DNA of 64,000 nt. It comes from Piscicola geometra (lineage: Eukaryota; Annelida; Clitellata; Hirudinida; Piscicolidae). The stretch's first letter is position 1; each line of letters starts with the position of its first letter. The DNA lies in contig OX030961.1 of the NCBI GenBank assembly GCA_943735955.1, positions 4,728,420 through 4,792,419 on the forward strand. Direction: 5' to 3'. Positions 13,901 to 25,474 of this stretch are shown in pieces. The notes under the pieces were generated by a model. That model was not told the DNA's origin and did not search any database. It saw only the letters and a program-made list of their open reading frames with translations. The position numbers were made by a program, and so were the translations under genes.

Positions 13901-14075
13901 AGAGGAGTTCTTGCACCACGCCAACTATGTAATACACTCGATCGCCAACTTCTGCAATTTAATTTTTATTTTCTTGCTTTTTTATTTCGGCTTTAAGGTT
14001 GACTCAAACTTCTATGTTTCATTCTCACAGGTGAAGAACATATGGCTCCCCGTGGGCGACATGTTTCCTTACTGA
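7926..14075 (+). CDS. ALDH16A1: aldehyde dehydrogenase family 16 member A1-like, probable pseudoenzyme
   Basis: Seventeen exons: 7926-8030, 8166-8193, 8295-8409, 9413-9520, 10280-10347, 10471-10721, 10844-11066, 11140-11231, 11804-11899, 12004-12147, 12223-12401, 12553-12717, 12793-12997, 13060-13248, 13610-13709, 13777-13928 and 14031-14075. They give 754 aa with consistent phase (human about 800). The order of blocks follows ALDH16A1: FEKLDYGSV near the start, [53 protein letters not shown], then a second ALDH-like domain with [27 protein letters not shown] and the C-terminal IWLPVGD. In domain 1 the ELGGK segment that carries the general-base Glu reads HLPVS (about 242-246), and the GQxC segment with the nucleophilic Cys reads GQTLEEG (267-273), so both catalytic residues appear to be missing, as described for mammalian ALDH16A1. 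Exon 2 (28 nt) is the weakest exon; the NGKW-type strand expected there was not found. Confidence 0.88.
8777..8958 (-). mobile_element. tRNA-derived SINE, family A, copy 1
   Basis: Lies in ALDH16A1 intron 3. Read on the minus strand it has an A-box-like TTGGCTTAGATG, a B-box-like AGTTCGAATACC, a conserved body (CTAGTGTATATGATGC, GAGTGGCACCTC) and an ATT-rich tail. It matches the copies at 11335-11527 and 50581-50800. Confidence 0.8.
9561..9620 (+). repeat. 60-bp direct repeat, upstream copy (LINE flank)
   Basis: Matches 10227-10286 at a constant offset of 666 bp with one mismatch. It includes a pyrimidine tract, the CAG acceptor and the first few exon bases of ALDH16A1 exon 5. This upstream copy is now a decoy acceptor inside intron 4. 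Confidence 0.9.
9621..10140 (+). mobile_element. 5'-truncated L2/CR1-like LINE with (ATTG)n tail
   Basis: Decayed reverse-transcriptase end split over three frames: [11 protein letters not shown] (the YADD catalytic motif, about 9647-9680), then [21 protein letters not shown], then [13 protein letters not shown], and finally [17 protein letters not shown]. This order is typical of L2-clade RT C-termini. The 3' end has a short hairpin (CTTCG...CGAAG, about 10094-10110) and an ATTGATTG tail. Frameshifts make it inactive. Confidence 0.85.
10227..10286 (+). repeat. 60-bp direct repeat, downstream copy (carries the used acceptor)
   Basis: The second copy of the 9561-9620 repeat. It contains the acceptor AG at 10278-10279 and the start of ALDH16A1 exon 5. 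About 85 bp (10141-10226) lies between the LINE tail and this copy and is not explained by the repeat. Confidence 0.88.
11067..11125 (+). repeat. GT-rich microsatellite at ALDH16A1 exon 7 donor
   Basis: Imperfect GT/GC-GT run that starts at the donor GTGTGT of exon 7 and fills most of a 73-nt intron. Confidence 0.9.
11335..11527 (-). mobile_element. tRNA-derived SINE, family A, copy 2
   Basis: Lies in ALDH16A1 intron 8. On the minus strand: GGTTGGCTTAGATAG (A box), CAGTTCGAATCCC (B box), then the family body and an ATT-rich tail. It is the best-preserved B box of the three copies. Confidence 0.83.
12163..12216 (+). repeat. (GAT)n microsatellite filling a 75-nt intron
   Basis: Intron 12148-12222 of ALDH16A1 consists largely of GATGATGAT units. 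It is 75 nt long and has no in-frame stop, so retention would add 25 mostly Met residues without a frameshift. Confidence 0.9.
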
Positions 14076-15086
14076 AAGGCTACTCTATAAGCGTGCATTG
14101 CAAGACATCACTTTGAACTAAAAACCAATTATAAACATTAATGCGAACAAAGAACCAGTTATTGTTTGATTTTTTTTGTATGAACATTTAGAATGAGCTA
14201 ATCATTAATCAAATCATTGTTGCAAGATTATCGATTATAGTATAGTAGATGATAATACTGTATCACTTCCGCAAACAGTTATTTCATTGCTATTGCTTAT
14301 TAAACGTACGATTAAAACATTTTTTGGATCAGTGTCATAGAAAATTGTTGCTAGTTAATGAGCCATAAGGAATTCGATTGAGTCACCGTCTGTGCCACAG
14401 GATTTCCTATTTTTGCAATTGTAAGACACATGGCCTTTATATTCCTTTGAAATAACAAAAATATCGGCTTAACTTTACTTACCGTGACTCAAGAAAATTC
14501 CTCGAACGCATCAGTCATCTAGTCATTTCCCTTCTGTCCACATACAAGTTCGTATTCCTGTCCTGCTGTATAATTACGAGCGGTCTGAGAACCGTCATTG
14601 AAGAATAAAGAATCAATAAAGGAAATAAAAATAAATATTAATTAGTAATAATTTAATTGAATATTTTATTATAATAGCGGAAACCAATCTAAGACAAAAG
14701 GTCACCCATAGTTGGGCCACAACACACAGCTATAATGAGGAATGCTTATATATATCTCAAGGGGTTTTGGCCTATTCATAGTTGAGAAATGTGTCTTTAA
14801 AAGACAGTTTTCGTCATTTTAAGAGAAGAATCAAGCTTTGAACAGCAATACATTTTCCGTAATTTTCATTTCTTTTAAGTTAGTTCTACACATCAAGTAA
14901 ATTGTCAAGAAGCGTCTCATTTCAATCTAGCATCAGTCGATCACTAAACAGGAATACTTAGTCAATAATATAATTACCCTCTGGCTTAATTGTAACATTT
15001 CATTCACGAAAGCGGATGAATATTTGTGAATGAACCACAGAATTGGAAGAAGTGTCAAAGATTAATCGTTAAAATCCTGAACTGCA
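14076..15086. other. intergenic region between ALDH16A1 and the ErbB-ligand gene
   Basis: AT-rich. AATAAA at 14604-14609 (with more just downstream) may end the ALDH16A1 transcript; a small hairpin (CGGTCTGAGAACCG) lies just before it. The promoter of the next gene should lie in the last few hundred bases. No other gene seen. Confidence 0.5.
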
Positions 15087-17424
15087 ATGAATCTTCTAAT
15101 AGTTTTCATTCTGCTTTCTACACTTCCTACGTGTATTTGTTCACAAGTGTGTGGTACTCCGTTTATAGACCCTCTCTCGAGTGCCTCAAGGGCCCATACA
15201 GTGGTAACTGGAACACTTATCGAAGCTACAAGATTATACTCTGAGAATACAAACTACAACGCCCAGTTTAGAATTGAAAATGTTTTGAAATCCAAATCTC
15301 CACTTGATGAGTCTCTTCTATTGGTAGTAGAAGGGTTCACTGAACACGAAAACGACGAAGAAGCTTGTCATTTCGCCGATCTGAGTTCAAACGTGAAATA
15401 CATCCTGTTTTTAAAATCAAGCCAAGATAGCAATAATAGGATCTCAGCCTTTCCCATCCGCTGGAGTGCCACAACTGAAAATGAAATCAGAGAATTCCTC
15501 TGTAATACAGGTTTTTTACATTTATTTTATTAGTTTCATCAAATTTGATCAGCGTATAAAGATAATATTTCAAACAAAGTCTATAGCTATTAAATAAGCC
15601 TGTTACAATAATATACTTAACGGATTCTCAATTCTTTAAAACTTACAACATTAAAACTATAATCCATTTAAAATAATTTCTTTACTACTATCAAACCCAA
15701 ATTAATTTTTTAAGGGAATCAAGAAGCACCAGTGGCTACTGCAACGGAAAGTGTGGTAAACGGAAACTTCAGGGAAAACGTGGCAATCGAGTGCACTTCC
15801 ACTGGCAAACCTGCTCCACTGATGAGATGGTGGTACGCAGGCAAGTCGGTCGTATCTAACAAAAAGTATATCATCCAAAACAACGGGTCAGTGCGTTAGT
15901 AATGATAAGATAGTTTTATCAAAATGTTAATTTATTTATCATCGAAAAGACTAAAAACTCCGAGCTAGAAGCATTTAGTTCAAAACCTTTATAATTGATT
16001 CAATCATTATTTTTTTAACATTTATTTTTACGCTTCAAACCCCTACACAGAAACACGTCCATCCTGACCCTTGTGCATGCCTCTCACAGCTGGCATGGCT
16101 TGTACACGTGTGAAGCGTACAGCATTCTGGGATCCTCGAATGCTTCGATCCAAGTCAACATCCAACTGTACAATATCACCAGTTAGTTTTTATTGAAAAG
16201 ATGTTTCTATGATGGAAAAGCAACTTCACTAATTCTTCAAATAGGAAAATATGTAGACACCATTTTTAGGAATATTTTAAATCAATTTTCATGACGCAGT
16301 ATCCTCGTTATATTATTAAAGATAAAAATCCGAAGTCAATAAAAGACACTTGAGACACTGATAAGGCTCAAAATCCCATTATCTGATTTATTGACTGAAC
16401 CATAATAAACCTATTAACATGCATATTAACATCTATTCAAATGCCATAATAAATTATTTATATTATTATTATTAAATTGATTCAATTCAGTTGAAGCAGA
16501 TCACAGCATTCCCTGTCCAGCGCACATGGACAACAACTACTGCTACAATAACGCCACATGCCACATTATTGTCTACACTGGCATGAGGAGTTGCAGGTGG
16601 GACTTGTGCATGTTGAGTGTGGAATCTGAGAATGAAGTTTGCATCTTTGTGTTTGATAGTTGAACTGAAACTTGTATGTTCTCTAGTTATATTATTGAAT
16701 AGCCTTCAATGAAATAAGATAATTATTTGATTAACGGTTTTCTTTTTCCTTCTCAACAGATGTCGCCCAGGATCAACGGGTCTAAGGTGTGAAAGTTATT
16801 GGGACTACGATGAGAATAGGATGAAACGTGAGACATTTTTATTTGTTGACTTTAATAGTACAAGCCTTAAAATTCTATATTAGTTTTTAACCGAGTCATT
16901 TAAATGTAATCTGACTTTTAAGGCATTAAAAATCAATTAATTAAAAATTTACTCAGCATCCTACCAACCAACCAGCTATGGACAAATTTTTGAAGATGGA
17001 TTTGAAGTTTCAGCTTCTTCTCTTGCTGCCTGTCATCATCGGCACGCTAGTAATTGCTCTCGTCATCGCCATCTTTGCCATTTCAAGGTAGCCGTGTTGC
17101 CTCTAAATATCAATGCCGCACCACGCTAGGATGAGCACGAATGAATGATTTAATCCCAAGAGAGTTTTACAACGGAATTAAAAACGGCGTTAAGAATATT
17201 CTTTCGTTCGATTAAGTAGTTCTTTATCTTCATTATTATGCGCATATTGATGAAGGCATTACAAAGGTGGGTAGGCACAATAATAATCGACAAATTGCTA
17301 AATAGAGAAAAACCTATTTTCGAGTATTCTTGTGATGGCTTCTCTAATGACCGATCCATCTACTCACAGGAACAAGTACCAGAAGGCACGCTATTTCAAG
17401 GCAAGCCAACATCCAACGGGTTAG
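15087..17424 (+). CDS. neuregulin/vein-like ErbB ligand precursor (NTR/NtA-like, Ig, EGF, TM)
   Basis: Exons 15087-15510, 15715-15886, 16051-16181, 16491-16596, 16760-16827, 16976-17087 and 17370-17424 give 355 aa. Residues 1-19 are a signal peptide (MNLLIVFILLSTLPTCICS). Residues about 20-140 resemble the OB-fold NTR/agrin-NtA domain (HTVVTGTLIEATRL, FRIENVLKSKS, VVEGF, a Cys, then KYILFLK). An Ig domain follows (AIECTSTGKPAPLMRWW ... HGLYTCEA). The EGF module has Cys at 251, 260, 266, 277, 279 and 288, spacing 8-5-10-1-8, which is the ErbB-ligand pattern, with a GxTGxRC end. A hydrophobic segment at about 313-336 is the transmembrane helix, followed by a short basic tail. By family knowledge such ligands are cleaved or presented at the surface and activate EGFR/ErbB kinases. 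Vein is secreted and lacks the helix, so the order here is closer to neuregulin. ATTAAA at 17583 may be the polyadenylation signal. The exact orthology is inference. Confidence 0.82.
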
Positions 17425-18404
17425 AATGAGTTTCAGTTCGATGAAAATAATTATGAATTTGGAATTTCTTTTATGAAATATTTTGAATGTAAATTTTAGT
17501 TAATTTTTTTTCTTTGCAGGTATTTAATTGTCAAGATGGGATCCATAATGTGTACAGATGTATATATTTATAAACTTGAAGCATTAAAAAGTACAAAAAC
17601 TTAAAAAAGCCCTTTAATATGTTTCATTATATTTGTTGATGATTGATCTCATTCTGGCAAGAAGTTTCATTTTTAGGTTTGATATTTCATTTTAGTGTCT
17701 TTTTTAGTTTCATCAAAAATGAAAGTTGAAGCTTCACCTTTGCTAATACAATTGGCATATGATACTCGTCATTTTTTATTGATTTTTCGTGAAAATATTG
17801 TGAAACCCTCTTTATATTTTTTGTTCTTGATATTTTGAGCTCTAATCAATTTTCAATCAATTTGAGTTAGCAAAAAAAGAAAATAACCAATAAAAAAATG
17901 AGTCGTTTGAAGAAAGATGATTTTGAAGAAAGTTATAATAACTAGAATTAGTTATAAACTAATAAAGTAGGTCTAAGAAGCGTAAGAGCTCTATGAGCCA
18001 CAAAAGAAAAGAGTGAATTATACTTACTAATGGAAACTTATTTTTTATTTATAGAAGCTATAGAATATCCATTGTTTAGTCATAGCAGACAAGAAAAACA
18101 AGTGCCCGAGAACTTAAGTAAAAATAAATTTCAAAAAACCCACAGTATCAATAAAATATTTATTTTAATTTTATTTTAAAAAATACTTTAAAAAACAGAA
18201 TGAAAGGACATCAGTATAAATGACATAACAGCATGTGTGAACTTTCAGAATGGCCATTAGGAATGTAACTTCTTACAACCTCATGCTCCTGTATGTCATT
18301 TTCATGAATAATTACTCAAAAACAAACAAAATATTCTTTTAAAAAAGGTTTTTCCTTGAATCAATATATAACTGAATAATGTAAATGATTAAATAATAAA
18401 GAAA
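17425..18404. other. AT-rich intergenic sequence
   Basis: Holds the 3' UTR of the ErbB-ligand gene, possibly including a non-coding 3' exon starting near 17520 (TTTGCAG acceptor). Nothing else was recognised. Confidence 0.45.
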
Positions 18405-18594
18405 TAATAATAATGATAATATTAAAGACGAGTATTATTATAGTGGCGTATAAACCTAATGAGCTTACAGGCCCCTTAGGCTGCAAATTTTCATTTGCGC
18501 CAAGGCTATGGGTTACTAGAGCATCGGCTGCACTTGAACCTAGGACCTTTCATCATTGGTCAAGCCGTTACACACTCGGCTATCCATTCACCGC
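18405..18594 (-). mobile_element. tRNA-derived SINE, family B, copy 1
   Basis: Read on the minus strand: A-box-like TGGATAGCCGAGTG, B-box-like AGGTTCAAGTGC, then CAAATGAAAATTTGCAGCC and an ATAATAATA tail. It matches 25290-25474 but not family A. The A box looks like that of a tRNA-Ser/Leu type gene. Confidence 0.8.
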
Positions 18595-18986
18595 AAATGT
18601 CTCATAGTTAACTATAAAATTATATTTATGATTAATATACATCGGTAAATCACTGTCTATTACTCATAAGACTGCAATTTATCTTTTTTGTGTGCATATG
18701 AATACAGTTCTTGCATTACTTTTAGTTCACGTTCCGTGCACTGGTTGCTTCTTGGTATTTTCGTTTCTGAGGGTTCTTTTTAGCAGTTTTGTTTCAATAT
18801 CTAGAACCCTTTTTGTAAGGTTTCAAGTTTCTGTAGTCTACCTCGTTGTAAAGTTGATCAGAAAACTAATACTTTGCCCCGACATGCGAAAAAAACTTCA
18901 GATTTTTTTAGCCTTGACCTTGTGAAGGCACGAAACTTTTTATTTAGATTCTTGGTCAAAATGTTGTTTTCTCCTGCTCATTATTA

Positions 18987-19045
18987 AGTGGCCACAGAAA
19001 AGAAGTCAGAAGGCTTCTTTTTCGTGGCACGAAGAGTTCGTGAAA
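18987..19045 (-). mobile_element. GAT-tailed repeat family fragment (tail missing)
   Basis: On the minus strand it shares the block CTTCGTGCCACGAAAAAGAA / AGCCTTCTGACTTC with four other copies in the window. The GAT tail is not present here. Confidence 0.5.
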
Positions 19046-20523
19046 GTTTATCTGGGTTACCCTGCAGCAAGAAGAAGAAAAGTTAACAAATTATAGTGTC
19101 AACGGCCAACACTGGAGCAGTGGCCGTTGAACATCTGTGACGGAAAGTAAGATATTCCCGCTTTACCCCTAGTTTTGAGAAGCACTTTACAAAAATGCTA
19201 TTACCCCTTCAGCAAAGGTTACGGCCCTGCTGCCTTGCGAATTTGCTTTTGGGTAATCAAAGGCTTGTGATGCTGTTACGATAAAAACAATCTTAGCTGA
19301 GAACTTGCAATCCAACATAAGTATCTGCAACGAATGCAAAAGTGTTTTCATCTCCACAGTGCTTATTCTTTTCTTGTGCGACATTGTCTCTAGAGTTATA
19401 TTAGTTTTGAAGATAAAAATAAAAATTAAAAAAGTTCAAACGTTACTATGGCTTCAGCTTCTGGAACGCACGCACAAACAAACACAAATGAATAATATTG
19501 CTAAGAGGTAGCCATGTTATAATTTTATTCTACGGCAATACCTAGTTTGGTTTAGAATTTTGTTTATAGAAATGGAGTTGGGCTAAGTATTTTAGTAGGC
19601 GCTCAAATAAATTGGTTGAATAAACGGTTTTGGGTATAGTATTTTAAAATGTTAAAATCTTAAATCTAAATAAAAATTAAATTTCATCAATTAGAATGTT
19701 TTTTGTGTGAATGTTGGTCGTTTTGAGTCTGTCGAGGAATGGCCGCAGCAAACCAAAATGGCCGTATGGAGCCAGGTGAGCTGCAACAAAAAAGAAAAGG
19801 CCTTCTAAACAACAGCAGTTCCTGTGTTGGCAAAAACTTCTCCTTCCCCTCCTGTCGCAGCCTCAACACCAGTGGGAAAAAGATTAAGAAAAATCATGAT
19901 TATTTTTTGTGGTTATGAAGATGATGTGGTGAGAATTATGCTGTAGTTAAAATTTTGGTACTGTGGTGATGATACAATTTTGTAATGGTAAAGACATTGA
20001 TGATCATGGTGATGTGAGCGAGGTTGGATTATTAAGGTTGATTGTTTTTTTATTTTAATTGATATATATATATATATAAATATATTCGAAGGGTTATAAA
20101 ACCGGTTTTATTTAACAAATTTATTGAAAGCGCTTTTGAATTCGTAAAAAGCGCCACAGAAATAGTTGTGATTAATGATTGAAGGGTTTAAGGGTAAAAA
20201 TTCATCGATTCATGATACAGGATACTCAATGTCATGGAAATAATTGACAAGTAATATGCCTAGTGGCCATTTTCTTACACCTCATCTTTTTAACAACGGT
20301 AGAGGTTTGGAGAACGAAAAGGATTGAATGATGCTGTAAGGGTAGGAAAAGCTCTTTTGTTTCATTGTTGAGAATCAATTGCATGAAAGAATATGCAACA
20401 TCCGGAGAGGCACCGATCGAGATACACGTCTCCATGGAAACTGATCACTTCACCTGCTATCCTCTGCGGCATTCATCTTCGCTTTATTCTTCCTCGCATG
20501 AGGTACTTTATCTTTTACGGTTT
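19046..20523. other. intergenic sequence with simple repeats, no gene
   Basis: AT-rich. It includes a short (TA)n run at about 20067-20084 and scattered GAT/GTGAT near 19915-20030. Short open frames show no family resemblance. Confidence 0.5.
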
Positions 20524-20567
20524 TGTGCGTGTGTGTGTGTGTGTGCGTGCGTGTGTGTGTGTGGGCA
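20524..20567 (+). repeat. (GT)n microsatellite
   Basis: GT and GCGT units, outside recognised genes. Confidence 0.9.
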
Positions 20568-20706
20568 CGTTTGCGTATCTGTGTATATGTACAATGTAGA
20601 GTGTCGATAAAAACTAAAACTCTGCTTTTTAAATCTTCCACCTTTTAAATTTTTTTCTTTAAAGAGAAAATTACTTTTTTAACGTTTCATTATAATACTT
20701 TTATAT

Positions 20707-20770
20707 TTCGTCGTGCAGCGGAAAAAAAGCTTTTTGACCTCTCATCTGCCTCCGCTCGATGATGATTATG
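20707..20770 (+). mobile_element. GAT-tailed repeat family copy
   Basis: Contains TCGTCGTGCAGCGGAAAAA, then GACCTCTCATCTGCCTCCGC and a short GATGAT tail. This is the same core as 34618-34682 and 60939-61003, and the reverse complement of the end of the LINE at 27664-28626. Confidence 0.7.
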
Positions 20771-21526
20771 GAATAATTATTTACTGTTCGCTTTACACCC
20801 TGAAAAGTTGTGCAATTTCCAACATTTTCCTACATATTTCCTCATCCTGTGTTCTATGCAAGCTTAGTAAATCTTATTGTAGGCTTCCAAATAATAAAAA
20901 AGCTTCAGAATATTTCGTCTAGCAGGTGGATCACAAACACACACGTGCCTTCAACGCACACATTGAGAGAAAAAGTGTTGAAACTAACGAGCGATGACAG
21001 TTTTTATGAAGTCAGTTAAATTCAAAATGAAACAAAAAACTTTTGAGACAGTAGATGATCATGATCATGTTAATTACTGCGGAATAAACTGAATGCAAGC
21101 ATTAGAAACATATTGAAAACGGATGCAATGAAATCAACAGCCGTTTCCACTTTCATATTCAGAATGGTCGATTAAAGCCCAGAAGACAGTAAGTTTTTGG
21201 AACTATTTCAAGAAAAGTAAATTGAATTAATAAATTGATCATTTTTTTTATTTACTTATACAATTTTACGTTTGACAGAGATGCAATTATCGAAGCGTAC
21301 ACGAAGTTGTCTTCTTTGAAGAAATAATTAGAATCAGAACATTTATAAGCCGTTTGAGTGACCAGTAAATATTATTATATTCTAATGAAAAAAGTTATTT
21401 ATTTTTAACCCTTGAAGGAAAAATATGAGAGTAGGAAATAAAAATTTTAGAATATATTGCTCTCATAATTTTAATTGGTCCCATAATGTACACAACCATG
21501 GTCACCACCTCAAGCGCACGAAGACT

Positions 21527-21565
21527 TCATGGTATATAAGATAAGCAAACCTGCGCTGTGAATGA
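21527..21565 (+). promoter_or_regulatory. candidate TATA-box core promoter
   Basis: GGTATATAAGATAAG in a locally GC-richer stretch, with an initiator-like region about 30 nt downstream. It lies about 700 bp before the small open frame at 22256. The sequence alone does not prove activity. Confidence 0.3.
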
Positions 21566-22255
21566 AAAGATGAGCTCGTGCAACCAATTGTTTCATCTAA
21601 AAAACAATTTCAAAAACGTAAAACAGTAATCGTTAGTTTTAGTGGTTGAAAAATTAATTGAATTTCATTAATAAACTGTCTTGAAACTTGAGCGGCATAG
21701 TCTGTAACTTAAGTTAAATGAAAAAAATTGGGAAAATGTTGACTTGAAAACCATTTATTTGAATTATTTGACACTGCTTTTTAAAACATGGACTTTCAAG
21801 AAAAACTAATGATTCATTATTTCAGACTGAAACAAAAGTTGAATTATTTATGGAAAATTGCAACATTACGTGAATAATATCAGTTACTTGAAAATAACTA
21901 TTGAGAAAATAGGGGCAAAATAATGTTCTAATCATCAAAATTATTTTTTAAATTTCTAAAAATTTCAATGTTCATTTGAAACTCCCGCAAGAAATACTCA
22001 TCTTTTAAATATTTGTTGAAATATTTAGAGCAAACTCTTTATTACACCATCTACACAACCATCACCACCCTTAACGAATATTAGATGGTAATTTCAAAGG
22101 GTTCAAAAACTTTCAAAGTATGAGATAACAGTCAAATTTGAGCCTTCACAATTAAGATAGTAGTTTTCACCCTTTAACAAAATAATGTCATAAGAAAGAG
22201 CTGATACTGTAACAGGTTTTGCTTGTGAAAAAAAAAATTGCAGTACGGCTTCGAA

Positions 22256-22387
22256 ATGAGTTCAACGGATCTGAATGTTGAAATAGACGGAGAGATGCAT
22301 GAAGTTGAAGACACTCAATCTCTGAAACATTCAGCAAAAACTTCCTTCAAGACACTTACCTTCATTGCAGTGGTTTCCATTCTATAA
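22256..22387 (+). CDS. candidate first coding exon or micro-ORF, 43 aa, unknown
   Basis: The ATG lies 12 nt after an acceptor-like sequence (AAAATTGCAG, ending at 22243). The frame encodes an acidic head (STDLNVEIDGEMHEVED) followed by a hydrophobic end (TLTFIAVVSIL) and a TAA. A strong-looking donor (GAGGTGAG) follows at about 22400, after the stop. It could be a leader exon of a type II membrane protein whose frame is closed by the stop, a micro-protein, or chance. I do not recognise a family. Confidence 0.2.
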   Translation: MSSTDLNVEIDGEMHEVEDTQSLKHSAKTSFKTLTFIAVVSIL

Positions 22388-25289
22388 ACTACATCGGAGG
22401 TGAGAAAAAACATACATTTTAAGTCTTGACTAGGCTTAAATGGCTCTTAGTTTCAGGATACAGTTTGTGTGTGACATTTCTTCATATGAGAAACTTTGTA
22501 ACTTAACAAATGACATGACTATTGAAATAATTCAACACATTTACATGTGGATTTGCAAGAGCATTAAGTAATTTGAAAGATTATCGAATATTTATGAAAT
22601 GACTTCATCTTTATAAATATAGGCGTGTCCCTTGAGAAATATTTTGAACAATTTCACGCAACCTTTAATTTATTTTTCATTGAAAAGCGTGAATTTTAGA
22701 AATCCCATTAATTATTTAAATGAAAAGTCTTTATTCGGGTGCCTTATCTCTCAAATGAACTCCCACAAGTAGCTGACCGCGAGAGTTCAGTGTGTGTTGC
22801 ATTGGTGTTTATTCTGAATCTTTTAGACTTTAAAAAACCTTCTATTGACCCTACACTATGATTTTTATGTGTGAGATTTAAACAAAAAAGTTTTCGAAAT
22901 GACAAACTGTTTCAATTGATCGTTTGACGTCTCCTATTAATGAACGAGAGTTGAAAGCGTCAAAAAGTTCATTAAAAAAATTTTCATCTCATTTTCAAGT
23001 TTAAAATTTCGAAAATAAATTTAACTTTTGCTTTATTAAAAAATTCATTTGAGAAACATTTAGATAATAAAACCGCAAGACAGTTTTTTCAAATATCAAT
23101 TTTAGTTTCAGTTATAAATTAAACATTATTGAATTTATAATTATTTAGAGATACTTAATTGGAGCCGATAATAAATTGCAGAAGTTTTCCACGCATGCAC
23201 TTTTGGCATTTGTGTTCAAAGTCATGTCATAAAGAACCGGATTACCTCTAGATATATCTCGTTTGATAGCATTTTTAGGTAAAATATATAATTCTTCATC
23301 AATTTTTTCAATTAATCGATTTCAGAAATGTATAAAAAATGATGAGATAAAAAATTTAAAATAATGGTATGAATGAAATATAAGAATCAATAAAATAAAA
23401 AATAAATTCACAAAAATAAATTTGTTATTTAAAAAAAGATTCTTTCTTTATATTTGGTTTTTTCTGCCATTAAAGGCGAAAGAATGAAAGCTTTCTTTTT
23501 AAGTAGTTGAAAAAAACAAGTTTTTTAAAGCCGCTTATAATATTTTTCAAAACTAACAATATTTTGTTCATTTTTTTAAAATTTCAAAAATAATTAACTA
23601 ATGCTTTTAGAATATTTTTATTTTTCCTATAGCTTTTAAAGCCTTCATTTCTGCCTTTATGTTTTATATGGAAGGTTTCTTTTGTACACAACACATGCCA
23701 ATTAGTAAAATAGATATTTTCAATATTTCTTACATGCGACTGTTCAACCTCTAATTTGAAACTATTATTTCTAACTGAGCGTCATTCGTGACTAAAACAC
23801 TCAAGAAATAAATTAAAACTTTCGAAAAACTTGCACAAAGATTTACCCTATTTGCTTTTTTGGCATGAAAGAAGAGAATAAGACACGAAAAAAAGTAATT
23901 AAACTTTGAATTAAAACTTGTATAAAAAATATTTTAAGAGCTAAAAAGTTACAGCCTTCGTTGGTTGGATGAAAGTGCATAATGTATAGAACTCATAAAT
24001 AAATTATTTACATTAAATTCCAGCGGATGTTTCAAGTGCGACGAGATACAAACTCCGTTAGTAATAAAAATGACAAACAAACTAGCGATTGTACGACGAA
24101 AGATGGTACAACCGCATTCTTGTATTAACTGCAGTCGAAAAGACCAAACAGGGTTTTAGTATCACTGAGGAAAAGTCTCAGAGGTACCCGAAAAGCAGAT
24201 GAAAATTCAGAAAGAGAAAACTCGCTTCTTTGTAGTTTCCCTTTTATGTTTCTGAGCCCTTTAGACTTTCTTAGGGATGCCATGGTATGCGTGTATGGGA
24301 TGTGTAAGAGTATATAAAAGTGATTTTTTGGGTTATTTTCTTTTGAAAAAACTTCTAAGTTTTAAAAATCATGAAAAATAGAAAAAGGCGACAGCATGGC
24401 AGTGAAATGTTGAGAGAGGGTTGATGAAAATGTTAATTCAAAAAAATATTTTCAAATTTTTGTTTTCTTTGCGACATGTAAAACCGACAGTCGAATAAGA
24501 TGGTTATATAAGAGGGGTTGAAATGCTTTGCACTGGCAGCTTATGCACACGATGAGACCTGGGAATGCATGTGTGTTTGGGTATATTTTGTGGGCTTTTC
24601 CTCAGGGTTTACTTTCATTACTCTGTTAATATGACTTTATGCCACACTCTCTCAATAAAACTCTCTGGAGCAGTCCTGAAAGGGTAGTTTATCTTGAAAG
24701 GGAACTGCAATTTCACGCCTCTGTTCTTTTGTGATTAAATTAGTATGCACTGGAATTAAAACTTCATCACAATGAAATCGAAAGACCAAAAATTCAGGTT
24801 TCATATCCAAAGTGCAGAGCTAAGAGAATGAAACCAAAAATATTATTTCGAAAAAAAATTCTTTTGGGAAAAATTAGCAATCAAAAACACATTCTTTCAC
24901 AAAGACACGTTCTCTTCTATCCACTTTACCCTTATAGACTGCAATACTCCCTTCTCAGCACATAAATTTACACTTGAAATAGTTAAAGAAATGACGAGGT
25001 TGGAGGCAGAGTGGAAGTTACGAGCAGGAGTCGATTATAGCAACCGAAGCCTCAAGGAAATAAAAGAATGAATTCGATGGGTGTGAAAACAGTTTGTAAA
25101 CTGACATTTTTCAAGTCTTAATTATGCCCATTATTTAAGTTTACTGAAAAATTTATTTTAAAAAAAGACTCGGACAATATAGACTAATTTGAACATAGGT
25201 TCGTTGTATTCAGAGAGATGAAACATCTCTAAGGGGCAGTGGACGTCGCTTTCTGGAAAACGATGGTTTTTATTCAAATCACCAAAAAG
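22388..25289. other. gene-poor AT-rich sequence
   Basis: No exon with family resemblance and no repeat family recognised. A few locally GC-richer patches (about 24010-24330 and 24480-24720) have no clear open frame. Confidence 0.45.
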
Positions 25290-25474
25290 GATAATAATAA
25301 TTATGACGAGCATTATTATAGGGGCTTATAACCCGAACGGGCTTCCAGTCCACTTAGGCTGCACATTTTCATTTGCGCCTTTGGGTTACTAGGGCATTGG
25401 TTGCACTTGAACCTAGGACCTTTCATTATTGGTAAAAGCCGAGAGTCGTTGCTGACTCAGCTACTCGTTCACCC
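25290..25474 (-). mobile_element. tRNA-derived SINE, family B, copy 2
   Basis: Same structure as 18405-18594, more diverged around the A box. It retains AGGTTCAAGTGC and CAAATGAAAATGTGCAGCC on the minus strand and an ATAATAATG-rich tail. Confidence 0.78.
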
